Shown here in pieces: positions 47,101 to 53,136 of a stretch of 64,000 nucleotides of DNA. The position numbers were made by a program, and so were the translations under genes. The DNA comes from Myxococcales bacterium UBA1203 (GTDB lineage Bacteria; Myxococcota; Myxococcia; Myxococcales; UBA5297), in assembly GCA_002309695.1 (NCBI GenBank), contig DBXV01000008.1, positions 171,843-235,842 on the forward strand, given 5' to 3'. A model generated the notes under the pieces. That model saw only the letters and a list, made by a program, of their open reading frames with translations, searched no databases and was not told the origin of the DNA. Numbering within the stretch: the stretch's first letter is position 1; each line of letters starts with the position of its first letter.

Positions 47101-50100
47101 TTGGACGTCTTCAGGGGACACATGGTCATGCAACTGGACCATGGGACTCCACGACGCCAATGTATCTGTCACACCTGTCCTCACCAAGAAGCCTCAGCTG
47201 ACTGTGAGCATGGGCGAGGGAATGCAGATTGTGGCATGTAATGGTGAGACGGAGGTCGTGACATCGGGTGCTATATACACCACGGGAACCTCGGTGAAGG
47301 TGTGTGTCGGTGTGACGGATTCCTCGTATCGCTTTGACCCGGAAACAGATTCGGGATGCCCGGCAGCGGCAGGCTGGCAGAACGACGGCGCCACTGGCAA
47401 TTATAGCTGTCAGCTGACCATGGTCGGCGACAAGGTGGTGACAGCCAGCGCCGTCATCAAGCCTTACCTGGCTCTTGTGGTGGAACCGACGGGCAGCGGC
47501 GCCTTTGTGGCCTGCCCCGATGACGCCAGCTCCGTGGTGGCGAGCGGCTACTACTACGGCAATGTCAATATCTGTGTTCAGGCAAATGCTGGCTATGAGT
47601 TCAGCGCCAGCGGTTGGACTGAGACTGCAACGGCGGGCATTTACAAGAAGACGGTAAATGTCACTTCCAGCCAGATGGTGACGGCGACCTTCATCCCGAT
47701 GCCTCAGTTGACCGTTAACTTGCTGCCTGAAGCGGGCGGTTCCACTGTGGACTGCACCTCGGGCAACGCGGCCACAGTGGACGGCCCCTATGCCACGAAC
47801 AGTTCGGTCGATGTCTGCGTCAAGGCGGCTGAAAATTACGCCTTTGATGTGACTTCTGCCTGCGGTGCGGGCAACTGGAGCGCTCTGACGGGCGAGCAGG
47901 CGGGCATCTACACGTGCTCTGTGACCATGAGCGGCGATCAGAGTGTCAGCGCATCGTTCACATCACTGACGCGCACTGTCTCTGTCAGCGCCAACGGCTC
48001 CGGAACGGTGGCCTATCAGGTCATCTCTTCGGGGACCTGTGCCGACGCGACTGAGGGTGCCTATGCGGCCGTAACGGAAGACATTGGCCTCAACTCAGGT
48101 GACACGCTGTGTGTCAAGGGAACGGTCACTGGCGCGGACGATGAGTTCAAACCCACGGCCTCGACCTGCCCCGGAACTCTCACCGGAAGCATCTGTTCAG
48201 TGGCTTACGCTGACGTCGAATCGGTTTCGGACCGTCATGTCATCATGACATTCGGTGCCAAGCCTGTCGTCACGGTCAATGTGACCGGCGACGGACAGAT
48301 CGTGGCCTGCGAGGCAAGCGGAGCTGCATTCGTCAGCGGAGCACATGTGGCTACCGGCGGCACGGCCGACATTTGCGTGAAGGCGAGCGACGGGTATCAG
48401 TTCAACAGTTCAGTGGGCTGCCCCGGAACCGACGGTTGGACGGCCAACGGCGATAATTACAAGTGCCACTTGGCCGTCAGCGGTGACACCAATGTTTACG
48501 CCGGGTTCAACGCGGTGGCGGCCAGCCAGATGACGGTCCTCGTCAACTCCATCGGCGGGGCGTCCAAGTGCCAGGTTATTGATGCCAACCTTAGCTGCCC
48601 TGTTGTTGGCGATGTCAGCTACACTGCATGCACATCCTCGTATGTGGTGGCACAGGATAAACAGCTGTGTGTCACTGACGGCAACGATGCCAGTGCTCAT
48701 GTGGAGCTGAATACTGCGTCCAGCTTCTGCGCAGGGCAGACCTTTATGGGCAAGCTCTGCGACGTTCCCTACACAGACAATAATCCCAAGACAGTGGTCA
48801 TGGTCTATGCGGCCGAGCCCACGTTGACTATTAACGCGCCGGCCAATTCCTGGACGCTGTATGAAGGTGGTGCCTGCACTGGAACGGCTATTACCAATCT
48901 GCAGCATCCCACAGGAACTCAGCTGTGCGTGAAGGCTGGGACTGTTGCTGGCGCCACCTTTGACCCCAGCGATGGATGCAACAGCGGTGCATGGACGCAG
49001 ATGGGCATGGGCGAGGATTACACCTGCAATGTGACGATGGCCGCCAATTCGGCTGTGACGCTGAACTTCATCGGCACAGGTACGCTGGCAGTCACTACCA
49101 ACCTGACCGGTGAGCCGCTGCCCGACTATTACGAGGTCTTCAATGGTGCGTGCGGCACGGAGAATCCTGCTTCTGCGGTGGTAGGTAACTTCAATGAAGG
49201 CACCACCCTGTGTGTGAAGCAGAAGGCCGTGACGGGTTATACCTTCAACGATGCCTCCGGCTGCCCGGGCACTGGCTGGACGCTCAACGGCAATGTCTAT
49301 CAGTGCGAAGTCACCATCGCGAAGGGCGTCACCAGCACCGTGACGATGAACTACGCAGCCAGCGCGGCATTCAGCATCGCCGTTTCGGGCGGTACGGGTT
49401 ACACCGATTACAGTGTGGCGACAGGCACCTGTGCTTTGGCCAGCAGCTTCGCGACGCTGAGCGGCACTGAGAGCTACCCCGTCGGCCAGCAGCTGTGCAT
49501 CAAGGCTCTGGCTGAAGACGACGCGCATCATCTGGTGCTCGACACGACCCGCGGCTGTATGTGGAGCGATGCCGGTGAAGGTTATTATGTCTGCGATGTA
49601 ACCGTCCGTGCGCCCAGCACAGCGATGACGATCTATGTCAATCCTTGGGGGACCCTGACGGTGGGCACTGGTGTGACCGTGACGCAGAATGCCTGTGGTG
49701 AAACAGCAGGCGGCAGCGTCGCGGACAACGCGCAGGTCAAGAGTGGTACGGTTCTGTGCGCCACGGCCTCCAAGACCAATCTGCTGACGACGGAAGGCTG
49801 CCCCGGCGGAACGTGGGATACCACCGGCAGCGATGCCACCTGCCAGTTCACGATGGGATCTGGAAACGCCAGCGTTTTGGCCAATTACGAACTGCCCGAA
49901 GGTCAGAAGACCCTGACCATTATGCCCAGCGGCACGGGGGCTGTGGTTTATACGGGCGCCTGCACGACGGTGACGGCCGAATCCACAACGACTTCTGCGA
50001 CGGCGTTTGATGCCAACACTGCGCTTTGTGTGGTGGTGGACGATGAGGATACCACCAACCACCGCAGTCTCGATGTCAGCGCCGTCTGCCACGGCACGGC

Positions 50101-52807
50101 CAACTGGACCGATATGGCCAATCTGACGGGCAAGCACGGGTGCGACATCACCATCGGCAGCGAGAATGTGACGCTTGCACTCTCCTACATCGCCTATGGC
50201 CAGGTCTCCTTAGTTGGCACGGCCACCGGCGCGGCCCTTTACAGCTCTGACTGTGGACACGTGACTGCCGAGACGGCAACGTTGACGAGCGGCGATTATC
50301 TCAAGGCAGGTGTCAGCGTGTGCGCCAAAGTCACAGCGCCCGGGGAGTATTTCGACAGTGCGTCGGGTTGCAATGGCGGCGCTTGGACGGCCTCCAGTAG
50401 CGACTATATCTGCGATGTCACCATCGTCTCCGACACCAATACTGCCGTTACCCTGAGTTACTTCGACTCCACAGAGTTGCATGTAACTGCGGCTGCCGGA
50501 TCGGCTGCATTCAGCGGAGTCACCGTGGCTGCCTCGACTTGCAGTCAGGCTATTTTAGCTAATAGCACGTTCAGTGAGGTGGCAGCTTCCTACCGGAGTG
50601 GCACCTCAATCTGTGTGAAGGTGCCTGCTGACGATGCGACGAACCATTCCAGCTTTGACGCAGCGACATCCACTGGATGTCTGTGGATTGCCCGCGAGAA
50701 TGAGTACATTTGCGATGTTTCCATGAGCGGCGACTCGGTGACGCTGACACTGAACGCCATTGCTTGGCCGGTGCTGACCAATGCGGCTGGACTGACGGTG
50801 AAGACGGGCAATTGCACCAGTGGAACAGCTGTGGAATTCGATGCTGAGGCTCACACCGCTTCCATCAAGGCTGGGACGGTGCTGTGCGCTTCTGTTGCTG
50901 CCGACAATGCATCCTCCAGCATCGACACGACGACAGGCTGCCCTGACAGTGCCTGGGTGGTGGATGGTGCGACGGCTGCCTGCACATTTGCGATGCCTTC
51001 CAGTGCAGCGGCAATTGCTGCGAGCTATACCGCTTGGCCGGTGCTGACGAAGGGCTCGGGAGTGACGGTTTATGCCGCGGCGAATGGCGTCTGCACAGCC
51101 ACCGAGATTACCGAATCTCAGGTCAAGGCAGGGACAGCTTTGTGCGCACAGGCTGCCAAGACTTCCGGTGAAGACCCCGTGCTGAACATAGTTTCTGATG
51201 CCGGTTGCCCCGAGGGCACGTGGAATACTTCAGGCGAACAGGCCGTCTGCCTGTTTGCGATGGGCGCCTCTGCCACCAACGTCACGGCCAGCTATGCTGC
51301 TGGTTCCCCTGAACCTCCGGTGAACTATACGCTGACGCGCTCCATCGAAGGTATTGAGGTGAGGGCAGGGCTATGCAGTGCGGCAGAGCCAGCGACACCG
51401 CTGACATTCATCGCTAATAGCATCGAAGTCGAGGCAGGAACTTACTGCGCCACCGTTGCTGCCAGTGGGACAGGGACGGTTCTCGATCAGATGTCTGGTT
51501 GCCCGGGCAGTACTTGGACGGTAGATGGTGCGACCGCAGTCTGCCAGTTTACGGTGTCCGCCAACACGGCCATTTCAGCACTCTATGAGAACGTATATGA
51601 CTTTAACGTTCAGCTGGCCGTGGGTTCAGCTAATTATTCTGCCTACACTGTATCAGAGACTAATTGTGAAAGCGCTACGTCCAGTACGTTTGCCAGCATT
51701 TCTCTGCCGCAGTCCTACAAGGCAGGGACTTCCCTCTGCCTGAAGGCCTTGGCAGAGGATGAAGCCAATGCGTCGAGCTTGGATACCTCGAGTGGATGCC
51801 TGTGGATTCCTCAGAACAGCGGCAGTTACTACCTGTGCGATGTGGCTATCGGCAGTGCTGCAGTGATTAAGACGCTGAACGCCGTTGCCTGGCCTGTTTT
51901 GACCAATGCGGGCGGCCTGACGGTGAAGGAGGGCGATTGCGCCAGTGGAACAGCTGTGGATTTCGGCGAAGGCACCACTTCCGTTGTCAAGCCAGGCACA
52001 GCGCTGTGTGCCTCTGCTCCTGCTGACAGCGACAGTTCCAGCATCGACACGGTGTCTGGATGCCCGGGCAGCGTCTGGGTGGTCTCTGGTGAGACTTCGA
52101 CCTGCACCTTCGAGATGCCTTCCAGTGCGGCATCGGTTGCGGCCAGTTACACAGCGTGGCCGGTCCTGACGAAGGGATCGGATGGTGTGACGGTTAAGAG
52201 AGGTGACTGCACTGCCGGAACCGCAGTGGACTTCGGCGAAGGCACCACCGCATCCATCAAGGCAGGAACAACGATGTGTGCTCAGGTGAGTGCCTCAACA
52301 GGGGATCCTGCGAGGTCGATTGGCACAGAGACCGGCTGCATTGGCGGTTCGTGGCAGATCATTGAGAACTCTGCCGTCTGCATTTTCACCATGCCGTCCG
52401 CTGATGCCACTGTGAAGGCTGTGTATGCACCAGTTCATTGGTGCGCGGCGCCTAATCCCGCCACGGTGACGTCCGGCAACGTCGTTGTGGATTTGGAGCT
52501 TTATGATCCCGCAAATGTCTTGACGGCAGAGCACGTCGTTTTCGCCTACGGAACCTCAACGACCAGCGAGGCTGGGTGGCTTTCGATAAATGCAGTCAAA
52601 GGTGAGAAGACAGGAAATAACGATCACTATCGGGCGACCGTCAGCACAGAGGCCTTTGACGCTCTGGAAGCCGGCACGCCCTACAACTTCGTCTTTAAGA
52701 TCAGTGCCAACGGGACCGACTGGTTCTACTGCACGCCTGCTGGACCGACGCAGGTTCTGTCTCAGGCCACCGGAGGCATGGGAACGATGACCAGAAGCGC
52801 CGACTAA
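32120..52807 (+). CDS. Giant Cys-rich repeat lipoprotein (6,895 residues)
   Basis: One uninterrupted frame of 20.7 kb, preceded by AAGGAG seven bases before the ATG. A signal peptide with lipobox LVSC (Cys 24) predicts lipid anchoring. Residues about 60-1840 carry many Myxococcus-type cysteine-rich repeats (CGDGxxNxxxGEECDDG). They are interrupted by an array of C-[IV]-[ID]-G modules (about 1130-1390) and an array of CxxxGGxW modules (about 1390-1657). Residues about 1890 onward resemble divergent InlB-type beta repeats, with a strongly acidic linker at about 2421-2480. From about 3300 to 6750 several dozen units of 70-100 residues follow the pattern TxKPxLTV...CV.A...F....CPGxxWxxxxxxYxCxVTMxxDxxVxAxF. 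Residues 6771-6895 form a distinct Ig/Fn3-like end domain. No enzyme motif was seen. I infer a long, disulfide-stapled surface fibre or adhesin; a predation or contact role is speculation. Confidence 0.93.
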   Translation: MKSSMKKFVTSIAVALMAIGLVSCTEPKSITCKTGIICPAGTKCAEHEKKCLSPDDKNNGIICGDGVIDADKGEECDDGNTIDYDGCSALCKLESCGDGIVQRQFIKHTYDEEGLLIISSTVDPTSVRIEICDPGEAGVGPEKCLAEDAMGGDGQIVRACQSNLQCGNGVVDPGEVCDHGNGLGGNGSFHCSKDCGSTNECGNGILDNDPSSIVGRTPEECDKGDVEQGLSAVFNLTQIKQEWIEAGLPHCLDSCVVQLCGDGKVNGDEQCDPGIVGSSSVICNSDCTLSECGDGIVNGLAGEECDGDLNDASQWAEDATTGKKIWKGSADCTKFCKHNICGDEYFFKDSEGNLKPNHNGEVEECDDGNRGSNFCTRACKKNICGDMFIGKIKLSENGQNLPIELFVDICEEGKDDKSCFPEQCDDGPDGSRTCTKLCTRSSCGDGIVNEVAQEKCDSGAEEKDNAGNWANCNYDCTLPVCGDGILNESAGEQCDHNLGEGGTIGNRLCNFDCTVSKCGDGKINAQDDEYCDPGDASRDANDPLHNWATCNYDCTKVVCGDKLVNTAANEQCDHGLGENSQVGTAACNYNCTLSTCGDGIVNKVAGEECDDGSLDDESQWNVDETTGVRTWKGSVRCNSDCTFSVCGDGKRNAVANEVCDHNLATRDSTQNTWDTDGISLNPALWTLRTEEQGGSANCNWDCKSVSVCGDGVVNPGSGEECDHNLGEGSETGTAVCNSDCTFAICGDGKVNTAADEVCDHGQAVRNADVSIWKGEGAAPAFFDLNEAAWTLRTKEEGGNAACNWDCKSVNACGDGIVNKAAGEVCDPDTGTTSDSKKAQAFSLACNDDCTESRCGDGKINNFKANDDDAPVETCDDAGGNITQLLMMKDALAAFCTGKDDQAAIFFTDDQDNSYTFCKSGNVILEYTESDFADEAQRAAANTRLRAAKEYYYETIYLGGALYNNKCFNNAFAAENRSIVCQKSECGNGKIDFGEVCESVLNDDGTIAYGEDGKPKYIDIYEKSVSYCSTDCRSTGVCGNGIVDNTNGMEEVCDPPTNGCLMCESGLTCGNGKLESGEACDTGSYYLPDNHGYCVISESNTLDSNSWNLVIYNSNPTASYTSAGACTADDVKGEWRVSDDSLVGACYLPTNCIPDSIQTKCLKKKADLSKCPEVTTSPLGDCYEQIEASYQCSIGVEGPVGTWTVSACWVGDDSSGSWIGDTLGCWIDNVKTDEISYCLVDGSRLSSTCLKDGTHLSQACVSNENSDTWIPKGNVCIIDGEENYSGNYCTIGSDIYTTYNGCAIGDVPVSSVERCVIDGVPQASTSYCAVSETDLSKFTQVSFCEIDGQRVEQGQKCSIESVYACFIDGEKKTSVELQGCYIENVLNSEITSQEECETEGIGGTWNPTYSVASQTECEAHRGTWSIDVVVTVENCIENGGEIINVALTSANCASEFAGTWQEISLSTASLCQANGGYWLESVLNASNCAANGGEWMPIDLTEDNCASVAQGTWTAFNHTQSSCEDEDVGGHWTEVSLDGANCGTVGGEWREIDATSANCGHFGGTWQNVEIANQESCVLLGGDWNAVTEDTCRALGNGTWTAAALDNKESCENEFGGKWDTNRSLSAADCTRNNGTMKERGKVSDKRACNSYGGNWTPKEFSGNTCGTSGDETQAGEGELLAICVTKSCNLATCGDGYVQTNIPNVADGEMQTNPELITATETCDHGSGKTEDSSFGGMAVDKDGYALVGAVAGQPMDGASNYCNYNCQINECGDGITNAAAGEQCDWGMSGDVYNGMEYCPNMASTCDVCTKGAAGKGGCVWKHVGCGNGKVEYFENTGVKEICDTIIDSHGKFGLVDGTLYVKAQTDCNANGGYPCNVCLNCSEAKKYYSVTAVPDNEHGTIVASSIGIYCNSTSSGALCSVLTDRNAVEHPVEFQAIPEEGYRLANWNYPSDVCEVTTSDDENRQYVLTCKAELIDSTDSLKKLTIGAVFVAENYNVVVSNAAPDGQVVKVVDETTNVLGSVSGICTQPEGAQTHACGCALDEAAVNYVCSGYAGDTITLTATPNAADGYVFIRWEGGCPNVKLNYVGDTNTVASAECTGVVGTGWDIQPVFKKQYKLHYGIASVNAEGGSISSSVASDTLLDADSEVALVAVSNPGYTFTGWGTTATVETPDFTCLDNSNTSNPCIIRMTHDTDVFAFFNAINPTIDISSRIENVGEGEPQILCNSNSGDEGEGTTSADCVEFQCRESGNASDTWGDCSRYATHDYYTKTIEIKRHETGVAAESAYYQFTSWTGCTAGCDEAAASNMCCHLTLVSSNTDFVVKANYASNKMRVDFSTQYDVTGENAVFNCADRDDSGKNGLCSDLVFERNAVVTASLSLEGSTCQSDKFISMRDHDDEDKLIQAYCECVGGILTNCKGCGEDEATGDEGNNDASTPSGDEGDVDAGNVTPDDENDAGEGDEGDEDAEVIPGGGESGSGMVCTAKEQYHKTLEGGVPSLQLTLDQNRTVDVTYTRASTAKVSIAPYLGSNINGTVTLTTSASANVAGAIQGIVAYCYGESKGNCSADVGLNLELKADAEAADGYEFVGWRITGSGRTGEFINATAPIITLTSDTAVVPIFAPSLSVSMNRSIAAAQIRCGFDVVADASNNLLISCRSAEGTNCEGVLDTTTTAGESHCLPADGSDYVNCAANSVKYRINSSDWNDGSDGYYMYRACNGGQIIETHTTSGVHNNSSSEGTPVLVNGESGKPAHRCVIASNTGKECNGAYAYGTQIALETLYLDTYDEPQWKINGAFVDSGRIYSYTEGEGETARTYYGYNLSFAGLTDAMANYTISTKQQVAYENNTSVYGCYITQNDSKTLNEDIESSTDCDAVGGSWELVSEPGVNDDIECWQYGWVANVDTYGMESDISSGIPQALDSAPAITTTHYLTREGTQSGSLRQTKTRNIVNPGYEFVASKIGSSAEECAMLEKNESLAGTTFFLLKVKASTDREMNWRSRTSNPYTNSTYVNGFEQNTYCSEQLSERVVTVQRNVVQKRLCKEGGSNRICGGNYYCRPFECYSDDKCYRYESSTNQNGYVLCDSDGKYKNSGYTNVTHLVQDWPAPNNLTTWEIAEDWSIVSSVTNDSPSWENWICNTAPIALPVPNYKGYSTTCLPSAENLNDENEFKRFVTSAADVDWNNETTCAGYFYVRLDSLSEGTTSFAYSPKNVVMEIPGEGVAWKSIKVADNATSADVPVTASKTITAVPGQTVIAIAEAKANYSMADWVITGATCQHESTEAYSKAICQFVMPVGDVTLKPVAQETSHTLKLAVSGGTATCAIAAADAADCSAEGLTYSSANCQRESNTIASTTKLCVKVVPTDDTYELLGEPRCFLGTDLASAANQSECEGLTGCYVTGDDDSVVKDAEIEESACVGANQTWKTATWQSTINGTSDVTYSCISSDDTNYPTVITSFVDGAQVGKTCLVNMATDNTVSANFTRKPQLSASIIPPKTEGSDEGGRNMSCGYKFGLDTEVFHCLNEWMTHDTYYFSGTNIQLNAELGTDGYEFLESNNRQSCNGGTWAPNAVCSFIMSGPKTYSAYALFSLKPLLNVVFTPTDGGTLHHADVACDSPELAFGESTWSVGATSETTGSDHCLKATPSSFYEFLTTNNMTTCNGGEWTAAGASEPTSYLCSVHMTENAGDAHVNAIFTRRPVITVSSNADASTGTIACCDTTCKNSTDGSYKCCTGADCCTDGFVAVSSPTTIPSGAQFPVASGDSFCVQANVLAAHTLFDLENSKCPGATENKWTVVTENESYRCNIADITNTGAYTDTSVTAGFMKDGAAATTVIAHGDGLVQCKTIKTADAATCADGLTGLAACGHSTDITHYLGADESLCVVAAGSDSTHTELNKAMSFAGCTGGSWSDEGVCVVAAGNPTVVVNFTAKPKLTTSVVGSGKLVSCENSSTEVAAETSYHSYASVAGSASSVDVCALPAEGNTMDTASGCPGSSWNYVGNSYKCTVTMDSDKAVQASFTTIQTYDVNVTNSGNGSLKCVHLDTGADCSSANFATASDCGVKYTLTKHLNPATNEETLDYLCVQASTDADYIFKANTSFCPSGVWTTDAVTGNSLCSVKYGESTATVVATFKAQPKLTVALNCPLEYNDCGNITISPTLTADGDSTNVYHVAAGTEVTLSATIADAAKDAVEFLAANNSGCPSSLGWEINPDHDLAICIWTMGEDSITIEPRASVKPLLTVNLGEDAAINGDNRVSCVSPFANVADATSYHLTGENVTVCVQPGPTHTLNMGNGCDGRMWTLLDSANGIYSCTVTMDSNKTVTATYTDIPSYTVSINGNGMMCAKSTVNVGSENSVDCTSLTYTTACGTSQTLTMQDNKGEPADTVDVLCIKGVSTDDLFFDAAASSCDGAAFTGGTPVNGVVDSGYCKVVYGKDAAVTGATRAQPTLTCQNVCTPTLTGCSGITVSGDLCSKQVKAGTEIQATVDASANENYEFLAASNTTSCNGGAWTGNSCTLIMSAAGNNEVRANYSLKPMLNFSSTCSPELTGGVCTAPTVTVGGTALTSGSYIATDSTVSAAANAPENYEFLPANNANTCNGGVWTGNAADGYTCSFTATGKESYSITPVYSQKPNVTAEAVCSPALSEGTCGTLTSETTGYQATGTSITVTAAATGNYEFLPANNGTTCNGGAWTKPENSDYTCTFVANANATNSVRPVFTQKPKLTLVQRPSSSATFYDCTGEEASAISETELYYATGTSVSICVTTGAGYTFNDSASTCPDGSWTDSGTMKKCSVTMNGDKSIVVVSDAQNAGALYVSSEGTGAGSLQCAVGTYKYYNGWGENNVSTSNLTCPPDGSSYSSCDASYILNSTTGPSYGWNNSQNSYKKYLCVQESPDSNSFMDSNTCNAIGGNWTESRALCRINYNTSGGLNFVFTKYPTVSASIQCMPAPESGTCGTLTGPTPAQITSDSTSVSVSVTPSSDYEFLTSANSETCSTTWTSSGDTWSCNWTMGLHDANVSVTPVLTKKPQLTVSMGEGMQIVACNGETEVVTSGAIYTTGTSVKVCVGVTDSSYRFDPETDSGCPAAAGWQNDGATGNYSCQLTMVGDKVVTASAVIKPYLALVVEPTGSGAFVACPDDASSVVASGYYYGNVNICVQANAGYEFSASGWTETATAGIYKKTVNVTSSQMVTATFIPMPQLTVNLLPEAGGSTVDCTSGNAATVDGPYATNSSVDVCVKAAENYAFDVTSACGAGNWSALTGEQAGIYTCSVTMSGDQSVSASFTSLTRTVSVSANGSGTVAYQVISSGTCADATEGAYAAVTEDIGLNSGDTLCVKGTVTGADDEFKPTASTCPGTLTGSICSVAYADVESVSDRHVIMTFGAKPVVTVNVTGDGQIVACEASGAAFVSGAHVATGGTADICVKASDGYQFNSSVGCPGTDGWTANGDNYKCHLAVSGDTNVYAGFNAVAASQMTVLVNSIGGASKCQVIDANLSCPVVGDVSYTACTSSYVVAQDKQLCVTDGNDASAHVELNTASSFCAGQTFMGKLCDVPYTDNNPKTVVMVYAAEPTLTINAPANSWTLYEGGACTGTAITNLQHPTGTQLCVKAGTVAGATFDPSDGCNSGAWTQMGMGEDYTCNVTMAANSAVTLNFIGTGTLAVTTNLTGEPLPDYYEVFNGACGTENPASAVVGNFNEGTTLCVKQKAVTGYTFNDASGCPGTGWTLNGNVYQCEVTIAKGVTSTVTMNYAASAAFSIAVSGGTGYTDYSVATGTCALASSFATLSGTESYPVGQQLCIKALAEDDAHHLVLDTTRGCMWSDAGEGYYVCDVTVRAPSTAMTIYVNPWGTLTVGTGVTVTQNACGETAGGSVADNAQVKSGTVLCATASKTNLLTTEGCPGGTWDTTGSDATCQFTMGSGNASVLANYELPEGQKTLTIMPSGTGAVVYTGACTTVTAESTTTSATAFDANTALCVVVDDEDTTNHRSLDVSAVCHGTANWTDMANLTGKHGCDITIGSENVTLALSYIAYGQVSLVGTATGAALYSSDCGHVTAETATLTSGDYLKAGVSVCAKVTAPGEYFDSASGCNGGAWTASSSDYICDVTIVSDTNTAVTLSYFDSTELHVTAAAGSAAFSGVTVAASTCSQAILANSTFSEVAASYRSGTSICVKVPADDATNHSSFDAATSTGCLWIARENEYICDVSMSGDSVTLTLNAIAWPVLTNAAGLTVKTGNCTSGTAVEFDAEAHTASIKAGTVLCASVAADNASSSIDTTTGCPDSAWVVDGATAACTFAMPSSAAAIAASYTAWPVLTKGSGVTVYAAANGVCTATEITESQVKAGTALCAQAAKTSGEDPVLNIVSDAGCPEGTWNTSGEQAVCLFAMGASATNVTASYAAGSPEPPVNYTLTRSIEGIEVRAGLCSAAEPATPLTFIANSIEVEAGTYCATVAASGTGTVLDQMSGCPGSTWTVDGATAVCQFTVSANTAISALYENVYDFNVQLAVGSANYSAYTVSETNCESATSSTFASISLPQSYKAGTSLCLKALAEDEANASSLDTSSGCLWIPQNSGSYYLCDVAIGSAAVIKTLNAVAWPVLTNAGGLTVKEGDCASGTAVDFGEGTTSVVKPGTALCASAPADSDSSSIDTVSGCPGSVWVVSGETSTCTFEMPSSAASVAASYTAWPVLTKGSDGVTVKRGDCTAGTAVDFGEGTTASIKAGTTMCAQVSASTGDPARSIGTETGCIGGSWQIIENSAVCIFTMPSADATVKAVYAPVHWCAAPNPATVTSGNVVVDLELYDPANVLTAEHVVFAYGTSTTSEAGWLSINAVKGEKTGNNDHYRATVSTEAFDALEAGTPYNFVFKISANGTDWFYCTPAGPTQVLSQATGGMGTMTRSAD
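35510..36295 (+). repeat. Array of short C-[IV]-[ID]-G modules inside the giant gene
   Basis: About every 15-25 residues a module such as GCWIDNVKTDEISYCLVDG, RCVIDGVPQASTSYCAV or CFIDGEKKTSVELQGCYIEN recurs. I do not recognise it as a named domain. The stretch is AT-richer than the surrounding coding sequence. Confidence 0.65.
36296..37090 (+). repeat. Array of CxxxGGxW modules inside the giant gene
   Basis: Units of about 18-22 residues such as NCAANGGEWMPIDLTEDNC, NCGHFGGTWQNVEIANQESC and SCVLLGGDWNAVTEDTC follow one another. Each has one conserved Cys, a Gly pair and a Trp. It resembles small disulfide/Trp modules seen in other large secreted proteins. Confidence 0.7.
42540..52430 (+). 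repeat. Tandem 70-100-residue beta repeats of the giant lipoprotein
   Basis: Each unit begins near [TS]xKPxLTVS and contains a CV.A Cys, a CPG or CNGGxW turn and a closing CxVTMxxDKxVxAxF strand. The resemblance is to divergent InlB B-repeat/listeria-type bacterial repeats, but with two or more Cys per unit. Three consecutive units near 45584, 45865 and 46131 share almost identical NYEFLPANN...TCNGGAWT cores. Confidence 0.8.
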
Positions 52808-52840
52808 GGCAGTTCGGCAAAGAGCTATTCGCAGCACGGG

Positions 52841-52875
52841 AAAGCCCCTCGCCAATTACGAGGGGCTTTTTCTTT
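52841..52875 (+). terminator. Intrinsic terminator after the giant gene
   Basis: AGCCCCTCG, seven bases, CGAGGGGCT followed by TTTTCTTT, 36 bases beyond the stop codon. A strong Rho-independent terminator closes the block. Confidence 0.92.
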
Positions 52876-52930
52876 CTCCGCCGTTTCTCTGCGCGGGCAG
52901 GCTGCGCGGCAATTCCCCCCAACGTTTTGC

Positions 52931-52968
52931 TTGATTTTGTCGCTGCCGTTCGACTAGAGGCCGCGCCC
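52931..52968 (+). promoter_or_regulatory. Putative promoter of tRNA-Arg
   Basis: TTGATT (52931-52936), 17 bases, then CTAGAGGCCGCGCCC (52954-52968), immediately before the tRNA at 52975. It fits the window-wide pattern. Confidence 0.6.
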
Positions 52969-52974
52969 GTTTTT

Positions 52975-53051
52975 GGGCTTGTAGCTCAGCTGGATAGAGT
53001 GTTGGCCTCCGAAGCCAAAGGCCATGGGTTCGAATCCCATCAAGCCCGCCA
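52975..53051 (+). tRNA. tRNA-Arg (anticodon CCG)
   Basis: A 77-base cloverleaf: acceptor GGGCTTG with CAAGCCC, D arm GCTCAGCTGGATAGAGT, anticodon stem TTGGC/GCCAA enclosing CTCCGAA (anticodon CCG, codon CGG), T arm ATGGGTTCGAATCCCAT, discriminator G and an encoded CCA. A hairpin terminator follows directly. Confidence 0.96.
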
Positions 53052-53053
53052 CG

Positions 53054-53093
53054 AAACCGGAACCAGGTCCTCCATGCTGGTTCCGGTTTTTTT
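53054..53093 (+). terminator. Intrinsic terminator after tRNA-Arg
   Basis: AAACCGGAACCAG and CTGGTTCCGGTTT form a long stem followed by a T-run (TTTTTTT), starting three bases after the tRNA. Confidence 0.92.
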
Positions 53094-53136
53094 ATGCCCC
53101 GAAGAAGGAGAACGGTGTGTCCGCAGACGCGATTCT

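Noticed and set aside
48410..50137. Open frame of 575 codons antisense to the giant gene
   Set aside because: It mirrors the repeated codons of the sense frame; the product is compositionally odd and unrelated to known proteins.
32310..52430. Periodic DNA repeats that could be read as a CRISPR-like or satellite array
   Set aside because: Units vary in length, differ mostly at third codon positions and keep one frame, so they are coding repeats. No cas genes are present.
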